In this document: positions 8,542 through 16,286 of the stretch, piece by piece
Layout: every line of letters begins with the position of its first letter
Numbering within the stretch: position 1 is the first letter of the stretch
DNA from: Mycobacterium sp. UM_CSW
GTDB taxonomy: Bacteria; Actinomycetota; Actinomycetes; Mycobacteriales; Mycobacteriaceae
Direction: 5' to 3'
Length of the DNA stretch: 64,000 nucleotides
NCBI RefSeq assembly: GCF_000455205.1
Contig: NZ_AUWQ01000055.1
Location: 62,001-126,000, forward strand
Made by a program: the position numbers and the translations under genes
The notes under the pieces: generated by a model
Databases searched by the model: none
Told to the model about the DNA's origin: nothing
Seen by the model: only the letters and a program-made list of their open reading frames with translations

Positions 8542-9330
8542 TCACGGGTGCTGACTGGAGACCGAAATCACTTCTCCGGTCAGGTAACTCGAGTAGTCGC
8601 TGGCCAGAAACGCGATAGTGGCCGCCACCTCCCATGGCTCGGCGGCGCGGCCGAACGCCTCGCCGGCCGACAGCCGGTCGAGCAGGTCGGCCGAGGTCGT
8701 CTTGTCCAGGAATTTGTGCCGGGCGATGCTGGGCGAGACGGCGTTGATCCGGACGTCGTACTCAGCGGCTTCGATTGCGCTGCAGCGGGTTAGGGCCATC
8801 ACGCCGGCCTTGGCCGCAGCGTAGTGCGACTGCGAGTGCTGCGCGCGCCAGCCCAGCACACTGGCGTTGTTCACGATCACACCGCCGTGCGACGCCTCGC
8901 GGAAATACCGCAGCGCCGCGCGGGTCGCCCTGAACACCGACGTCAGCGTCACGTCCAGGACGCGATCCCATTCGTCGTCGGTCATGTCGACTACCGGAGT
9001 CTGCCCGCCCAGCCCGGCGTTGTTGACCAGAACGTCGAGGCGGCCCATGCGTGCGGTGGTCGAGTCGATCAGGGCGTCGACCTGGGCCGTGGACGTCACG
9101 TCGCACACGACCTTCTCCACCCGGCCCTGTCCCAGCGCGGCGAGTTCGTCGGCGGTCTCCCCCAGCCGCCGTTCGTGGTGGTCGGAGATGACCACGTCGG
9201 CCCCTTCGGCGAGTGCCCGCCGGGCGGTCGCCGAGCCGATACCGGTTCCGGCGGCCGCGGTCACCACGACCACCTTCCCTTGCAGAAGCCCGTGTCCGGC
9301 AATCTCTTTGGGCGCTTCGGAGAGCGTCAT
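8542..9330 (-). CDS. ipdF: Short-chain dehydrogenase IpdF (HIP-CoA pathway)
   Basis: 262 residues. The classical SDR elements are present: a glycine-rich cofactor loop TAAAGTGIG (residues 24-32), NNAG (103-106), catalytic Ser157, Tyr170 and Lys174. It is the counterpart of Rv3559c, known to act on the hydroxylated HIP-CoA intermediate in steroid C/D-ring breakdown. The start codon overlaps the fadE30 stop by four bases (ATGA), so the two are translationally coupled and share the KstR2-controlled promoter upstream of fadE30. A decayed second copy of its 3' half lies at 6386-6745. Confidence 0.93.
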   Translation of the reverse strand: MTLSEAPKEIAGHGLLQGKVVVVTAAAGTGIGSATARRALAEGADVVISDHHERRLGETADELAALGQGRVEKVVCDVTSTAQVDALIDSTTARMGRLDVLVNNAGLGGQTPVVDMTDDEWDRVLDVTLTSVFRATRAALRYFREASHGGVIVNNASVLGWRAQHSQSHYAAAKAGVMALTRCSAIEAAEYDVRINAVSPSIARHKFLDKTTSADLLDRLSAGEAFGRAAEPWEVAATIAFLASDYSSYLTGEVISVSSQHP

Positions 9331-10487
9331 CCCTTAACCTCTCGCGGTAGGCCGAGCACCCGCTCGGCGATGATGTTGCGCTGGATCTCGTTGGACCCGC
9401 CGTAGATGGTGTCGGCGCGGGTGAACAGGAAAAGCCTTTGCCACTCGTCGAATTCGCCGTCGGGCCCACTTCCTGACAACGCCATTGAGGTCCGGCCGAT
9501 CACGTCCATCGCCAGCTCGCCCAGGTCGCGATGCCAGTTGGCCCACAACAGTTTCGAGACGTTGTCCTGCCCGGGCTGCTCGACGTCCATGGTGGCCAAT
9601 GCGTACGACCGCATGGCCCGCAGACCCGTCCACGCCCGCGTCAGCCGTTCCCGGATGAACGGGTCGTTGGCGGCGCCGTTACGCTGCGCGAGCTCGGCAA
9701 GGTTGGAAAGCTCACGGGCGTAGCGGATTTGCTGCCCAAGTGTGGAGACGCCGCGCTCGAAGGTCAGCGTCCCCATCGCGACCCGCCACCCGTCGCCTGG
9801 CTGGCCCACCACCAACGACGCGTCGGTGCGGGCGTCGTCGAAGAACACCTCGTTGAATTCGGCGGTGCCGGTGATCTGCACGATCGGGCGGACCTGGACG
9901 CCCGGTTGGTCCAGCGGGACCAGCAAATAGGACAGGCCGGCGTGTCGCTTGGAGCCCTTCTCGGTGCGCGCCACCACGAAGCACCACTGCGACAGGTGCG
10001 CCAGCGACGTCCACACCTTCTGGCCGTTGATCACCCACTGGTCGCCGTCGAGTTCGGCGGTCGTCGAGACGTTGGCCAGGTCGCTGCCGGCGCCGGGTTC
10101 GGAGTAGCCCTGGCACCACAGCTCGGTGACGTCCAGGATGCGCGGCAGGAAGCGCCGCTGTTGCTCCGGCGTACCGAACGCGATCAGGGTCGGGCCCAAC
10201 AACTCCTCGCCGAAGTGGTTGACCTTGTCCGGGGCGTCTGCCTTGGCGTACTCCTCGTAGAACGCCACCCGGTGCGCGGTCGAAAGCCCTCGCCCGCCGT
10301 GCTCCACCGGCCAGCCCAGGCAGGTCAGCCCGGCCTCGGCGAGATGCTGGTTCCACGCCCGGCGTTCCTCGAACGCCTCGTGCTCGCGGCCGGGGCCGCC
10401 AAGGCCCTTGAGAGCTGCGAATTCGCCGACCAGATTGTCGGCGAGCCACTGGCGGACCTCGGCCCGGAACTCCTCGACGTCCTGCAT
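9327..10487 (-). CDS. fadE30: Acyl-CoA dehydrogenase FadE30
   Basis: 386 residues, a full-length acyl-CoA dehydrogenase: N-terminal helical domain, FAD-contact segment SEPGAGSDLANV near residue 130, and the C-terminal signature GGSNEIQRNII. It is the counterpart of Rv3560c, known to dehydrogenate the HIP-derived CoA ester after FadD3 activation. It is the first gene of the minus-strand fadE30-ipdF unit and is divergent from fadD3, sharing a 47-base intergenic region with a perfect KstR2 box. Confidence 0.93.
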   Translation of the reverse strand: MQDVEEFRAEVRQWLADNLVGEFAALKGLGGPGREHEAFEERRAWNQHLAEAGLTCLGWPVEHGGRGLSTAHRVAFYEEYAKADAPDKVNHFGEELLGPTLIAFGTPEQQRRFLPRILDVTELWCQGYSEPGAGSDLANVSTTAELDGDQWVINGQKVWTSLAHLSQWCFVVARTEKGSKRHAGLSYLLVPLDQPGVQVRPIVQITGTAEFNEVFFDDARTDASLVVGQPGDGWRVAMGTLTFERGVSTLGQQIRYARELSNLAELAQRNGAANDPFIRERLTRAWTGLRAMRSYALATMDVEQPGQDNVSKLLWANWHRDLGELAMDVIGRTSMALSGSGPDGEFDEWQRLFLFTRADTIYGGSNEIQRNIIAERVLGLPREVKG

Positions 10488-10504
10488 GCCCTGTAGGCTA
10501 ACCT

Positions 10505-10518
10505 ACCAAGCACTTGCT
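10505..10518. promoter_or_regulatory. KstR2 operator between fadE30 and fadD3
   Basis: ACCAAGCACTTGCT fits AnCAAGnnCTTGnT at all fixed positions. It is centred in the 47-base divergent intergenic region and can repress both fadE30-ipdF and fadD3-fadE31-fadE32-fadE33-aspB. Confidence 0.92.
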
Positions 10519-10534
10519 TTGTTAAGGAGTTCCA

Positions 10535-12091
10535 GTGTCCACCGATCCCCGCACCGTGCCCGCGGCGCTGGATCGCTTGGCACACCAACTGCCCGACCAC
10601 GACGCGCTGATCACCGAGGAGCGGTCCTTCACGTCCGCCGAGCTACGCACGGAGGTGCACCGCGCGGCGGCCGCGCTCATCGCGCTGGGCGTCCAAGCCG
10701 GCGACCGGGTGGCCATCTGGTCGCCGAACACTTGGCATTGGGTGGTGGCTTGCCTCGCGATTCACCACGCCGGCGCCGCGATGGTGCCGCTGAACACCCG
10801 CTACACCGCCGCGGAGGCCGCCGACATCCTCGCGCGCACGGACGCGCCGGTGTTGTTCGGCATGGGCCGGTTCCTCGGCAACGATCGCATCGCCGACCTG
10901 GACCGCCTTGGTGCTCCAGGCCTGCCGGCGCTGCGACACATCGTGCGGATCCCGATCGAGGCAGACGACCGCACCTGGGACGACTTCATGGCCCGCGGGA
11001 GCGACACAGCGGCGGTCGCCGAACGCGCCGCGGACGTCGTGCCCGACGACGTCAGCGACATCCTCTTCACGTCCGGCACCACGGGCCGCAGCAAAGGCGT
11101 CATGTGCGCGCACCGGCAGTCGCTGTCGGCCTCGGCGTCGTGGGCCGCCAACGGCAAGATCACCGCCGACGACCGCTACCTCTGCATCAACCCGTTCTTC
11201 CACAACTTCGGCTACAAGGCCGGCATCCTGGCCTGCCTGCAGACCGGCGCGACGCTGATCCCACACCTGACCTTCGACCCGCTGCGAGCGCTGCAAGCCA
11301 TTGAGCGACACCGCATCACCGTGCTGCCGGGTCCGCCAACCATCTACCAGACCCTGTTGGACCATCCGGCGCGCGAGGACTACGACCTGAGCTCGCTGCG
11401 CTTCGCGGTGACCGGGGCGGCGACCGTGCCGGTCGTGCTGGTCGAGCGCATGCAGTCCGAGCTCGACATCGACATCGTGCTGACCGCCTACGGGCTGACC
11501 GAGGCCAACGGCATGGGAACGATGTGCCGCGCCGACGACGACGCGGTTACCGTTGCGACCACCTGCGGGCGCCCGTTCGCCGACTTCGAATTGCGCATCG
11601 ACTCAAGCACTTCGGGTGAAGCGGGCTCCGAAACAGGAGAAGTCCTGCTGCGCGGGCCCAACGTGATGCTCGGCTACCTCGACGACCCCGCGGCGACGGC
11701 CGCGGCAATCGACGCCGACGGCTGGCTACACACCGGCGACATCGGCGCGGTCGACGAGGCGGGCAACCTGCGCATCACCGACCGGCTCAAGGACATGTAC
11801 ATCTGTGGCGGGTTCAACGTCTACCCCGCCGAGGTCGAGCAGGTCTTGGCGCGGATGGACGGGGTGGCCGACGCCGCGGTGATCGGGGTTCCCGACGAGC
11901 GGCTGGGCGAGGTGGGGCGCGCGTTCGTGGTGCCCCGGCCCGGTTCCGACCTGGACGAGCAATCGGTGATCGCTTACACCCGTGAGCATTTGGCGAACTT
12001 CAAGGCGCCGCGGTCGGTGCGGTTCGTCGACGAGTTGCCGCGCAACGCGGGCGGCAAGGTGGTCAAACCACAACTGCGAGAGTTGGCCTGA
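10535..12091 (+). CDS. fadD3: HIP-CoA synthetase FadD3
   Basis: 518 residues of the acyl-CoA synthetase/ANL family: P-loop FTSGTTGRSKGV, the TGDIG hinge region, DRLKDMYICGGFNVYP, and the C-terminal lysine motif NAGGKVVK. The known role of the orthologue (Rv3561) is to ligate CoA to the C/D-ring propionate HIP, which starts ring C/D breakdown and makes the inducer of KstR2. The start is a GTG at 10535 with AAGGAG at 10524-10529. It is first in a five-gene operon with overlapping or abutting genes. Confidence 0.95.
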   Translation: MSTDPRTVPAALDRLAHQLPDHDALITEERSFTSAELRTEVHRAAAALIALGVQAGDRVAIWSPNTWHWVVACLAIHHAGAAMVPLNTRYTAAEAADILARTDAPVLFGMGRFLGNDRIADLDRLGAPGLPALRHIVRIPIEADDRTWDDFMARGSDTAAVAERAADVVPDDVSDILFTSGTTGRSKGVMCAHRQSLSASASWAANGKITADDRYLCINPFFHNFGYKAGILACLQTGATLIPHLTFDPLRALQAIERHRITVLPGPPTIYQTLLDHPAREDYDLSSLRFAVTGAATVPVVLVERMQSELDIDIVLTAYGLTEANGMGTMCRADDDAVTVATTCGRPFADFELRIDSSTSGEAGSETGEVLLRGPNVMLGYLDDPAATAAAIDADGWLHTGDIGAVDEAGNLRITDRLKDMYICGGFNVYPAEVEQVLARMDGVADAAVIGVPDERLGEVGRAFVVPRPGSDLDEQSVIAYTREHLANFKAPRSVRFVDELPRNAGGKVVKPQLRELA

Positions 12092-12092
12092 A

Positions 12093-13226
12093 TTGGATCT
12101 GCAATTAGACGACGAGACGCTGGCCTTCCAAGCCGAGGTGCGGGAATTCCTGGTGGCCAACGCCGAGAAGATCCCGACGAAGTCCTACGACAACGCCGAA
12201 GGCTTCGCGCAGCACCGGCTTTGGGATCGCGTGCTCTTCGACGCCGGCCTGTCGGTGATCACCTGGCCGGAGAAGTACGGGGGCCGCGACGCGCCGCTGC
12301 TGCATTGGGTGGTGTTCGAGGAAGAGTACTTTCGCGCCGGGGCGCCGGGCAGGGCCAGCGCCAACGGAACCTCGATGCTGGCCCCGACGCTGTTCGCCCA
12401 CGGCACGAAGGAGCAACTCGACCGCATCCTGCCGAAAATGGCCAGCGGCGAACAGATCTGGGCGCAGGCCTGGTCGGAGCCAGAGTCCGGCAGTGACCTG
12501 GCCTCGTTGCGGTCCACCGCCACCAAGACCGACGGCGGCTGGCTGCTCAACGGCCAGAAGATCTGGAGCTCGCGGGCGCCGTTCGCCGAGATGGGATTCG
12601 GGCTGTTCCGCTCCGACCCCGCGGCCGAGCGGCACAACGGCCTCACCTACCTCATGTTCGACCTGAAGGCCCAGGGCGTCACCGTGCGCCCCATCGTCCA
12701 GCTCGGCGGCGACACCGGCTTCGGGGAGATCTTCCTCGACGACGTCTTCGTTCCCGACGAGGACGTGATCGGCACCCCGAACGACGGCTGGCGCGCGGCG
12801 ATGAGCACGTCCAGCAACGAGCGCGGCATGTCGCTGCGCAGCCCGGCCCGCTTCCTGGCCGCGGCGGAGCGATTGGTGCAGCTGTGGAAGGACCGCGGGA
12901 GCCCCGCGGGGTTCGCCGACCGGGTCGCCCAAGCGTGGATCAACGCGCAGGCCTACCGCCTGCAGACCTTCGGCACAGTGACCAGGCTGGCCGGCGGCGG
13001 TGAGCTCGGCGCCGAGTCGTCGGTGACCAAGGTGTTCTGGTCGGACCTCGACGTGGCGATACATCAGACCGCGCTCGACATCCTCGGCGCCGACGGCGAG
13101 CTGGCCGGACCCTGGACCGACGGGCTGCTGTTCGCCCTGGGCGGCCCGATCTACGCAGGCACCAACGAGATTCAGCGCAACATCATCTCCGAACGTCTGC
13201 TGGGTCTACCCCGGGAGAAAAGGTAA
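12093..13226 (+). CDS. fadE31: Acyl-CoA dehydrogenase FadE31
   Basis: 377 residues if translation begins at the TTG at 12093, one base after the fadD3 stop. This gives MDLQLDDETLAFQAEVREFL, matching the family N-terminus and length; the longer open frame back to 11982 only overlaps fadD3. The FAD region (WSEPESGSDLASLRSTA) and C-terminal GGPIYAGTNEIQRNII are clear. FadE31 is reported to pair with FadE32 as a heterotetrameric acyl-CoA dehydrogenase in late steroid ring catabolism. It overlaps fadE32 by one base. Confidence 0.92.
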   Translation: MDLQLDDETLAFQAEVREFLVANAEKIPTKSYDNAEGFAQHRLWDRVLFDAGLSVITWPEKYGGRDAPLLHWVVFEEEYFRAGAPGRASANGTSMLAPTLFAHGTKEQLDRILPKMASGEQIWAQAWSEPESGSDLASLRSTATKTDGGWLLNGQKIWSSRAPFAEMGFGLFRSDPAAERHNGLTYLMFDLKAQGVTVRPIVQLGGDTGFGEIFLDDVFVPDEDVIGTPNDGWRAAMSTSSNERGMSLRSPARFLAAAERLVQLWKDRGSPAGFADRVAQAWINAQAYRLQTFGTVTRLAGGGELGAESSVTKVFWSDLDVAIHQTALDILGADGELAGPWTDGLLFALGGPIYAGTNEIQRNIISERLLGLPREKR

Positions 13227-14170
13227 TGGACTTCGCACTAGACGAACAGCAGCGCGACTTCTCCGCCAGCATCGACGCGGCGCTGGGCGCCGCGGACCTG
13301 CCGGGCGCCATCCGAGCGTGGTCAGCCGGCGACACCGCGCCGGGCCGCAAGGTGTGGGAACAGCTGGCCAACCTCGGCGTCACCGCGCTGGCCGTGCCGG
13401 AGAAATTCGACGGCATCGAGGCCCATCCCGTCGACCTGGTGGTCGCGATCGAACGCCTCGGGCGTTGGTGTGTGCCCGGCCCGGTAACCGAATCCATTGC
13501 CGTCGCACCGATTCTGCTCGCGTCCGACGATCAGGCCGAGCGCTGCGCGGGCCTGGCTTCCGGTGAACTCATCGCCACCGTCGCGCTCCCCCCCGACGCG
13601 CCGCGCGCGGTCGACGCCGACACGGCCGGGCTGGTGCTGCTCGCCACCGACCAGGGAGTCACCGAAGCCCAAGCGGGAGAGGCGCATCAGTCCGTCGACC
13701 CCAGCCGTCGCCTCTATGACGTCACGCCGACCGGCGACGCCTGGCACGCGGATGTCAAGCGCGCCTACGAGTTTGGTGCGCTGGCCACCGCGGCGCAACT
13801 GGTCGGGACCGCCGAGGCACTGCTGAACGGCGCCGTCGACTACGCCAAGCAACGCAGCCAGTTCGGGCGGGTGATCGGTTCGTATCAGGCGATCAAGCAC
13901 AAGCTGGCCGACGTGCACATCGCGATCGAACTGGCCCGCCCCCTGCTGTACGGCGCGGCGCTCAGCCTGGAACCACGCGACGTGAGTGCGGCGAAGGCGG
14001 CCGCATCCGACGCGGCCCTGCTCGCGGCGCGCGCGTCGCTGCAAACCCACGGCGCCATCGGGTTCACCCAGGAGCACGACCTATCGCTGTGGCTGCTGCG
14101 GGTGCAGGCACTACGCTCGGCCTGGGGCACGCCCGAGGCGCATCGCCGCCGAGTGCTGGAGGCGCTATGA
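13226..14170 (+). CDS. fadE32: Acyl-CoA dehydrogenase subunit FadE32
   Basis: 314 residues, the short subunit type. It has the C-terminal QFGRVIGSYQAIKHKLAD helix and the GAIGFTQEHDLSLWLLR segment but lacks the full N-terminal half found in FadE31. The orthologue (Rv3563) forms mixed complexes with FadE31 and FadE33 in ring C/D degradation. The ATG shares a base with the fadE31 stop and the end overlaps fadE33 by four bases, so the subunits are translationally coupled. Confidence 0.92.
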   Translation: MDFALDEQQRDFSASIDAALGAADLPGAIRAWSAGDTAPGRKVWEQLANLGVTALAVPEKFDGIEAHPVDLVVAIERLGRWCVPGPVTESIAVAPILLASDDQAERCAGLASGELIATVALPPDAPRAVDADTAGLVLLATDQGVTEAQAGEAHQSVDPSRRLYDVTPTGDAWHADVKRAYEFGALATAAQLVGTAEALLNGAVDYAKQRSQFGRVIGSYQAIKHKLADVHIAIELARPLLYGAALSLEPRDVSAAKAAASDAALLAARASLQTHGAIGFTQEHDLSLWLLRVQALRSAWGTPEAHRRRVLEAL

Positions 14171-15120
14171 GCATGACTGAAGAGCGGGAGCTGCTGCGGG
14201 AGACCGTGGCCGCCCTGGTCGCCAAGCACGCGGACCCGGCGGCGGTGCGCGCCGCGATCGAGTCGGACCGCGGCTACGACGAGGCGCTGTGGCAACTGCT
14301 GTGTGAACAGGTCGGCGCCGCGGCGCTGGTAATCCCCGAGGAGCTGGGCGGCGCGGGCGGCGAATTGGCCGACGCCGCAGCCGTCCTGCAGGAGCTGGGC
14401 CGGGGCCTGGTTCCCTCTCCCCTGCTAGGCACGACGCTGGCGGAGCTGGCGTTGCTCGCGGCGGCCGAACCGGATGCGAAGACGCTCGAAGGCCTCGCCG
14501 AGGGCAGTTCGATCGGCGCGCTGGTGCTCGACCCCGACTTCGTGGTCAATGGTGACGTCGCCAACGTCGTCGTCGCGGCCGCCGACGGCGGGCTGAGCCG
14601 GTGGACCCGCTTCAGCACACAGTCCGTCGCCACCATGGACCCCACCCGCCGCCTGGCCCGAGTGCAACCGGAGGAGACCGAAGCCATCGGTGATGACCCT
14701 GGCATCGCGGACATCGCCGCCATCCTGCTGGCGGCCGAGCAGATTGGCGCCGCCGAACGCTGCCTGGAACTGACCGTCGAATACACCAAGAACCGGGTGC
14801 AATTCGGCCGCCCGATCGGCAGCTTCCAGGCGCTCAAGCATCGGATGGCCGACCTGTATGTCACGATCGCCGCGGCGAAGGCCGTGGTGTCCGACGCGTG
14901 CGACGGCCCCACCCCGACCAACGCGGCCACCGCGCGCCTCGCCGCCACGGAAGCCCTGAAAGCCGTGGCGGCCGAGGGTATTCAGTTGCACGGCGGCATC
15001 GCGATCACCTGGGAACACGACATGCACCTGTACTTCAAACGCGCCCACGGCAGCGCGCACCTGCTCGACCCGCCGCGAGAGCTGCTGCGCAAGCTGGAAT
15101 CTGAAGTACTGGCAACGTGA
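14167..15120 (+). CDS. fadE33: Acyl-CoA dehydrogenase subunit FadE33
   Basis: 317 residues from the ATG at 14167, which overlaps the fadE32 stop; the open frame further upstream is only overlap with fadE32. It has QFGRPIGSFQALKHRMAD and GGIAITWEHDMHLYFKRA near the C-terminus. The orthologue (Rv3564) pairs with FadE32. It overlaps aspB by four bases (GTGA). Confidence 0.92.
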   Translation: MSMTEERELLRETVAALVAKHADPAAVRAAIESDRGYDEALWQLLCEQVGAAALVIPEELGGAGGELADAAAVLQELGRGLVPSPLLGTTLAELALLAAAEPDAKTLEGLAEGSSIGALVLDPDFVVNGDVANVVVAAADGGLSRWTRFSTQSVATMDPTRRLARVQPEETEAIGDDPGIADIAAILLAAEQIGAAERCLELTVEYTKNRVQFGRPIGSFQALKHRMADLYVTIAAAKAVVSDACDGPTPTNAATARLAATEALKAVAAEGIQLHGGIAITWEHDMHLYFKRAHGSAHLLDPPRELLRKLESEVLAT

Positions 15121-16286
15121 TTGACCGCGTCGCGCTGCGCGCCGGCATCCCGCCGTTCTACGTGATGGATGTCTGGCTGGCCGCCGCGGAGCGCCAGCGC
15201 AGCCATGGCGACCTGGTCAACCTGTCGGCGGGCCAGCCCAGCGTCGGCGCTCCCGAGCCGGTGCGCGCGGCCGCGGCCTCGGCGCTGCACCTCAACCAGC
15301 TGGGTTACACCGTCGCGCTGGGCATTCCGGAGCTGCGCGCCGCGATCGCGGCGGACTACCAACGCAAACACGGGATCGACGTCGATGCCGACGCGGTCGT
15401 CGTGACCACGGGTTCCTCCGGTGGCTTCCTGCTGGCATTCCTGGCGTGCTTCGACGTGGGAGATCGGGTGGCGCTGGCCAGCCCCGGCTATCCCTGCTAT
15501 CGAAACATTCTGTCCGCGTTGGGATGTGAGGTCGTGGACATCGCCTGCGGGCCGGAGACGCGGTTTCAGCCGACCGCGCAGATCCTCGCCGAACTCGACC
15601 CGCCGATCAAGGGCGTGATCGTCGCCAGCCCTGCCAATCCCACCGGGACGGTCATCCCGCCGGCCGAGCTCGCCGCCATCGCGTCGTGGTGCGAGGCCTC
15701 CGGGGTGCGGCTGATCAGCGACGAGGTCTACCACGGGCTGGTCTACGAGGGTGCGCCGCAGACCAGCTGCGCCTGGCAGACCTCACGAGATGCGGTGGTG
15801 GTCAACAGCTTTTCCAAGTACTACGCGATGACGGGCTGGCGACTGGGGTGGCTCCTGCTGCCGACGGAGCTGCGCCGCGCGGTGGACTGTCTGACCGGCA
15901 ACTTCACCATCTGCCCGCCGGTGCTGTCGCAGCTCGCCGCGGTGGCCGCGTTCACCCCGGAGGCGACGGCCGAAGCCGACGGCAACCTGGCGCACTACGC
16001 GATCAACCGCTCGCTGCTGCTCGACGGCCTGCGCCGAATCGGCGTCGACCGGTTGGCGCCTACCGACGGCGCGTTCTACGTGTACGCCGACGTCTCGGAC
16101 TTCACCGACGATTCGATCGGTTTCTGCTCAAAGCTGTTGGCCGACACCGGCGTTGCGATCGCGCCGGGCATCGACTTCGACACCGCGCGCGGCAATTCGT
16201 TCGTCCGGCTGTCATTCGCCGGACCCACCAGCGATATCGAAGAGGCCCTGAAACGAATCGGCCCCTGGCTGCCCGTCAGCGGTTGA
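15117..16286 (+). CDS. aspB: Pyridoxal-phosphate aminotransferase AspB
   Basis: 389 residues, fold type I aminotransferase. The PLP lysine is Lys234 in NSFSKYYAMTGWRLG, with ASPANPTGTVI and ISDEVYHGLVY typical of the family. The start is a GTG overlapping the fadE33 stop. It is the last gene of the fadD3 operon in the same position as Rv3565. Its substrate is not established; a role linked to steroid catabolism is implied only by co-transcription. Its last 11 bases overlap the convergent acyl-AMP ligase gene. Confidence 0.88.
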   Translation: MIDRVALRAGIPPFYVMDVWLAAAERQRSHGDLVNLSAGQPSVGAPEPVRAAAASALHLNQLGYTVALGIPELRAAIAADYQRKHGIDVDADAVVVTTGSSGGFLLAFLACFDVGDRVALASPGYPCYRNILSALGCEVVDIACGPETRFQPTAQILAELDPPIKGVIVASPANPTGTVIPPAELAAIASWCEASGVRLISDEVYHGLVYEGAPQTSCAWQTSRDAVVVNSFSKYYAMTGWRLGWLLLPTELRRAVDCLTGNFTICPPVLSQLAAVAAFTPEATAEADGNLAHYAINRSLLLDGLRRIGVDRLAPTDGAFYVYADVSDFTDDSIGFCSKLLADTGVAIAPGIDFDTARGNSFVRLSFAGPTSDIEEALKRIGPWLPVSG

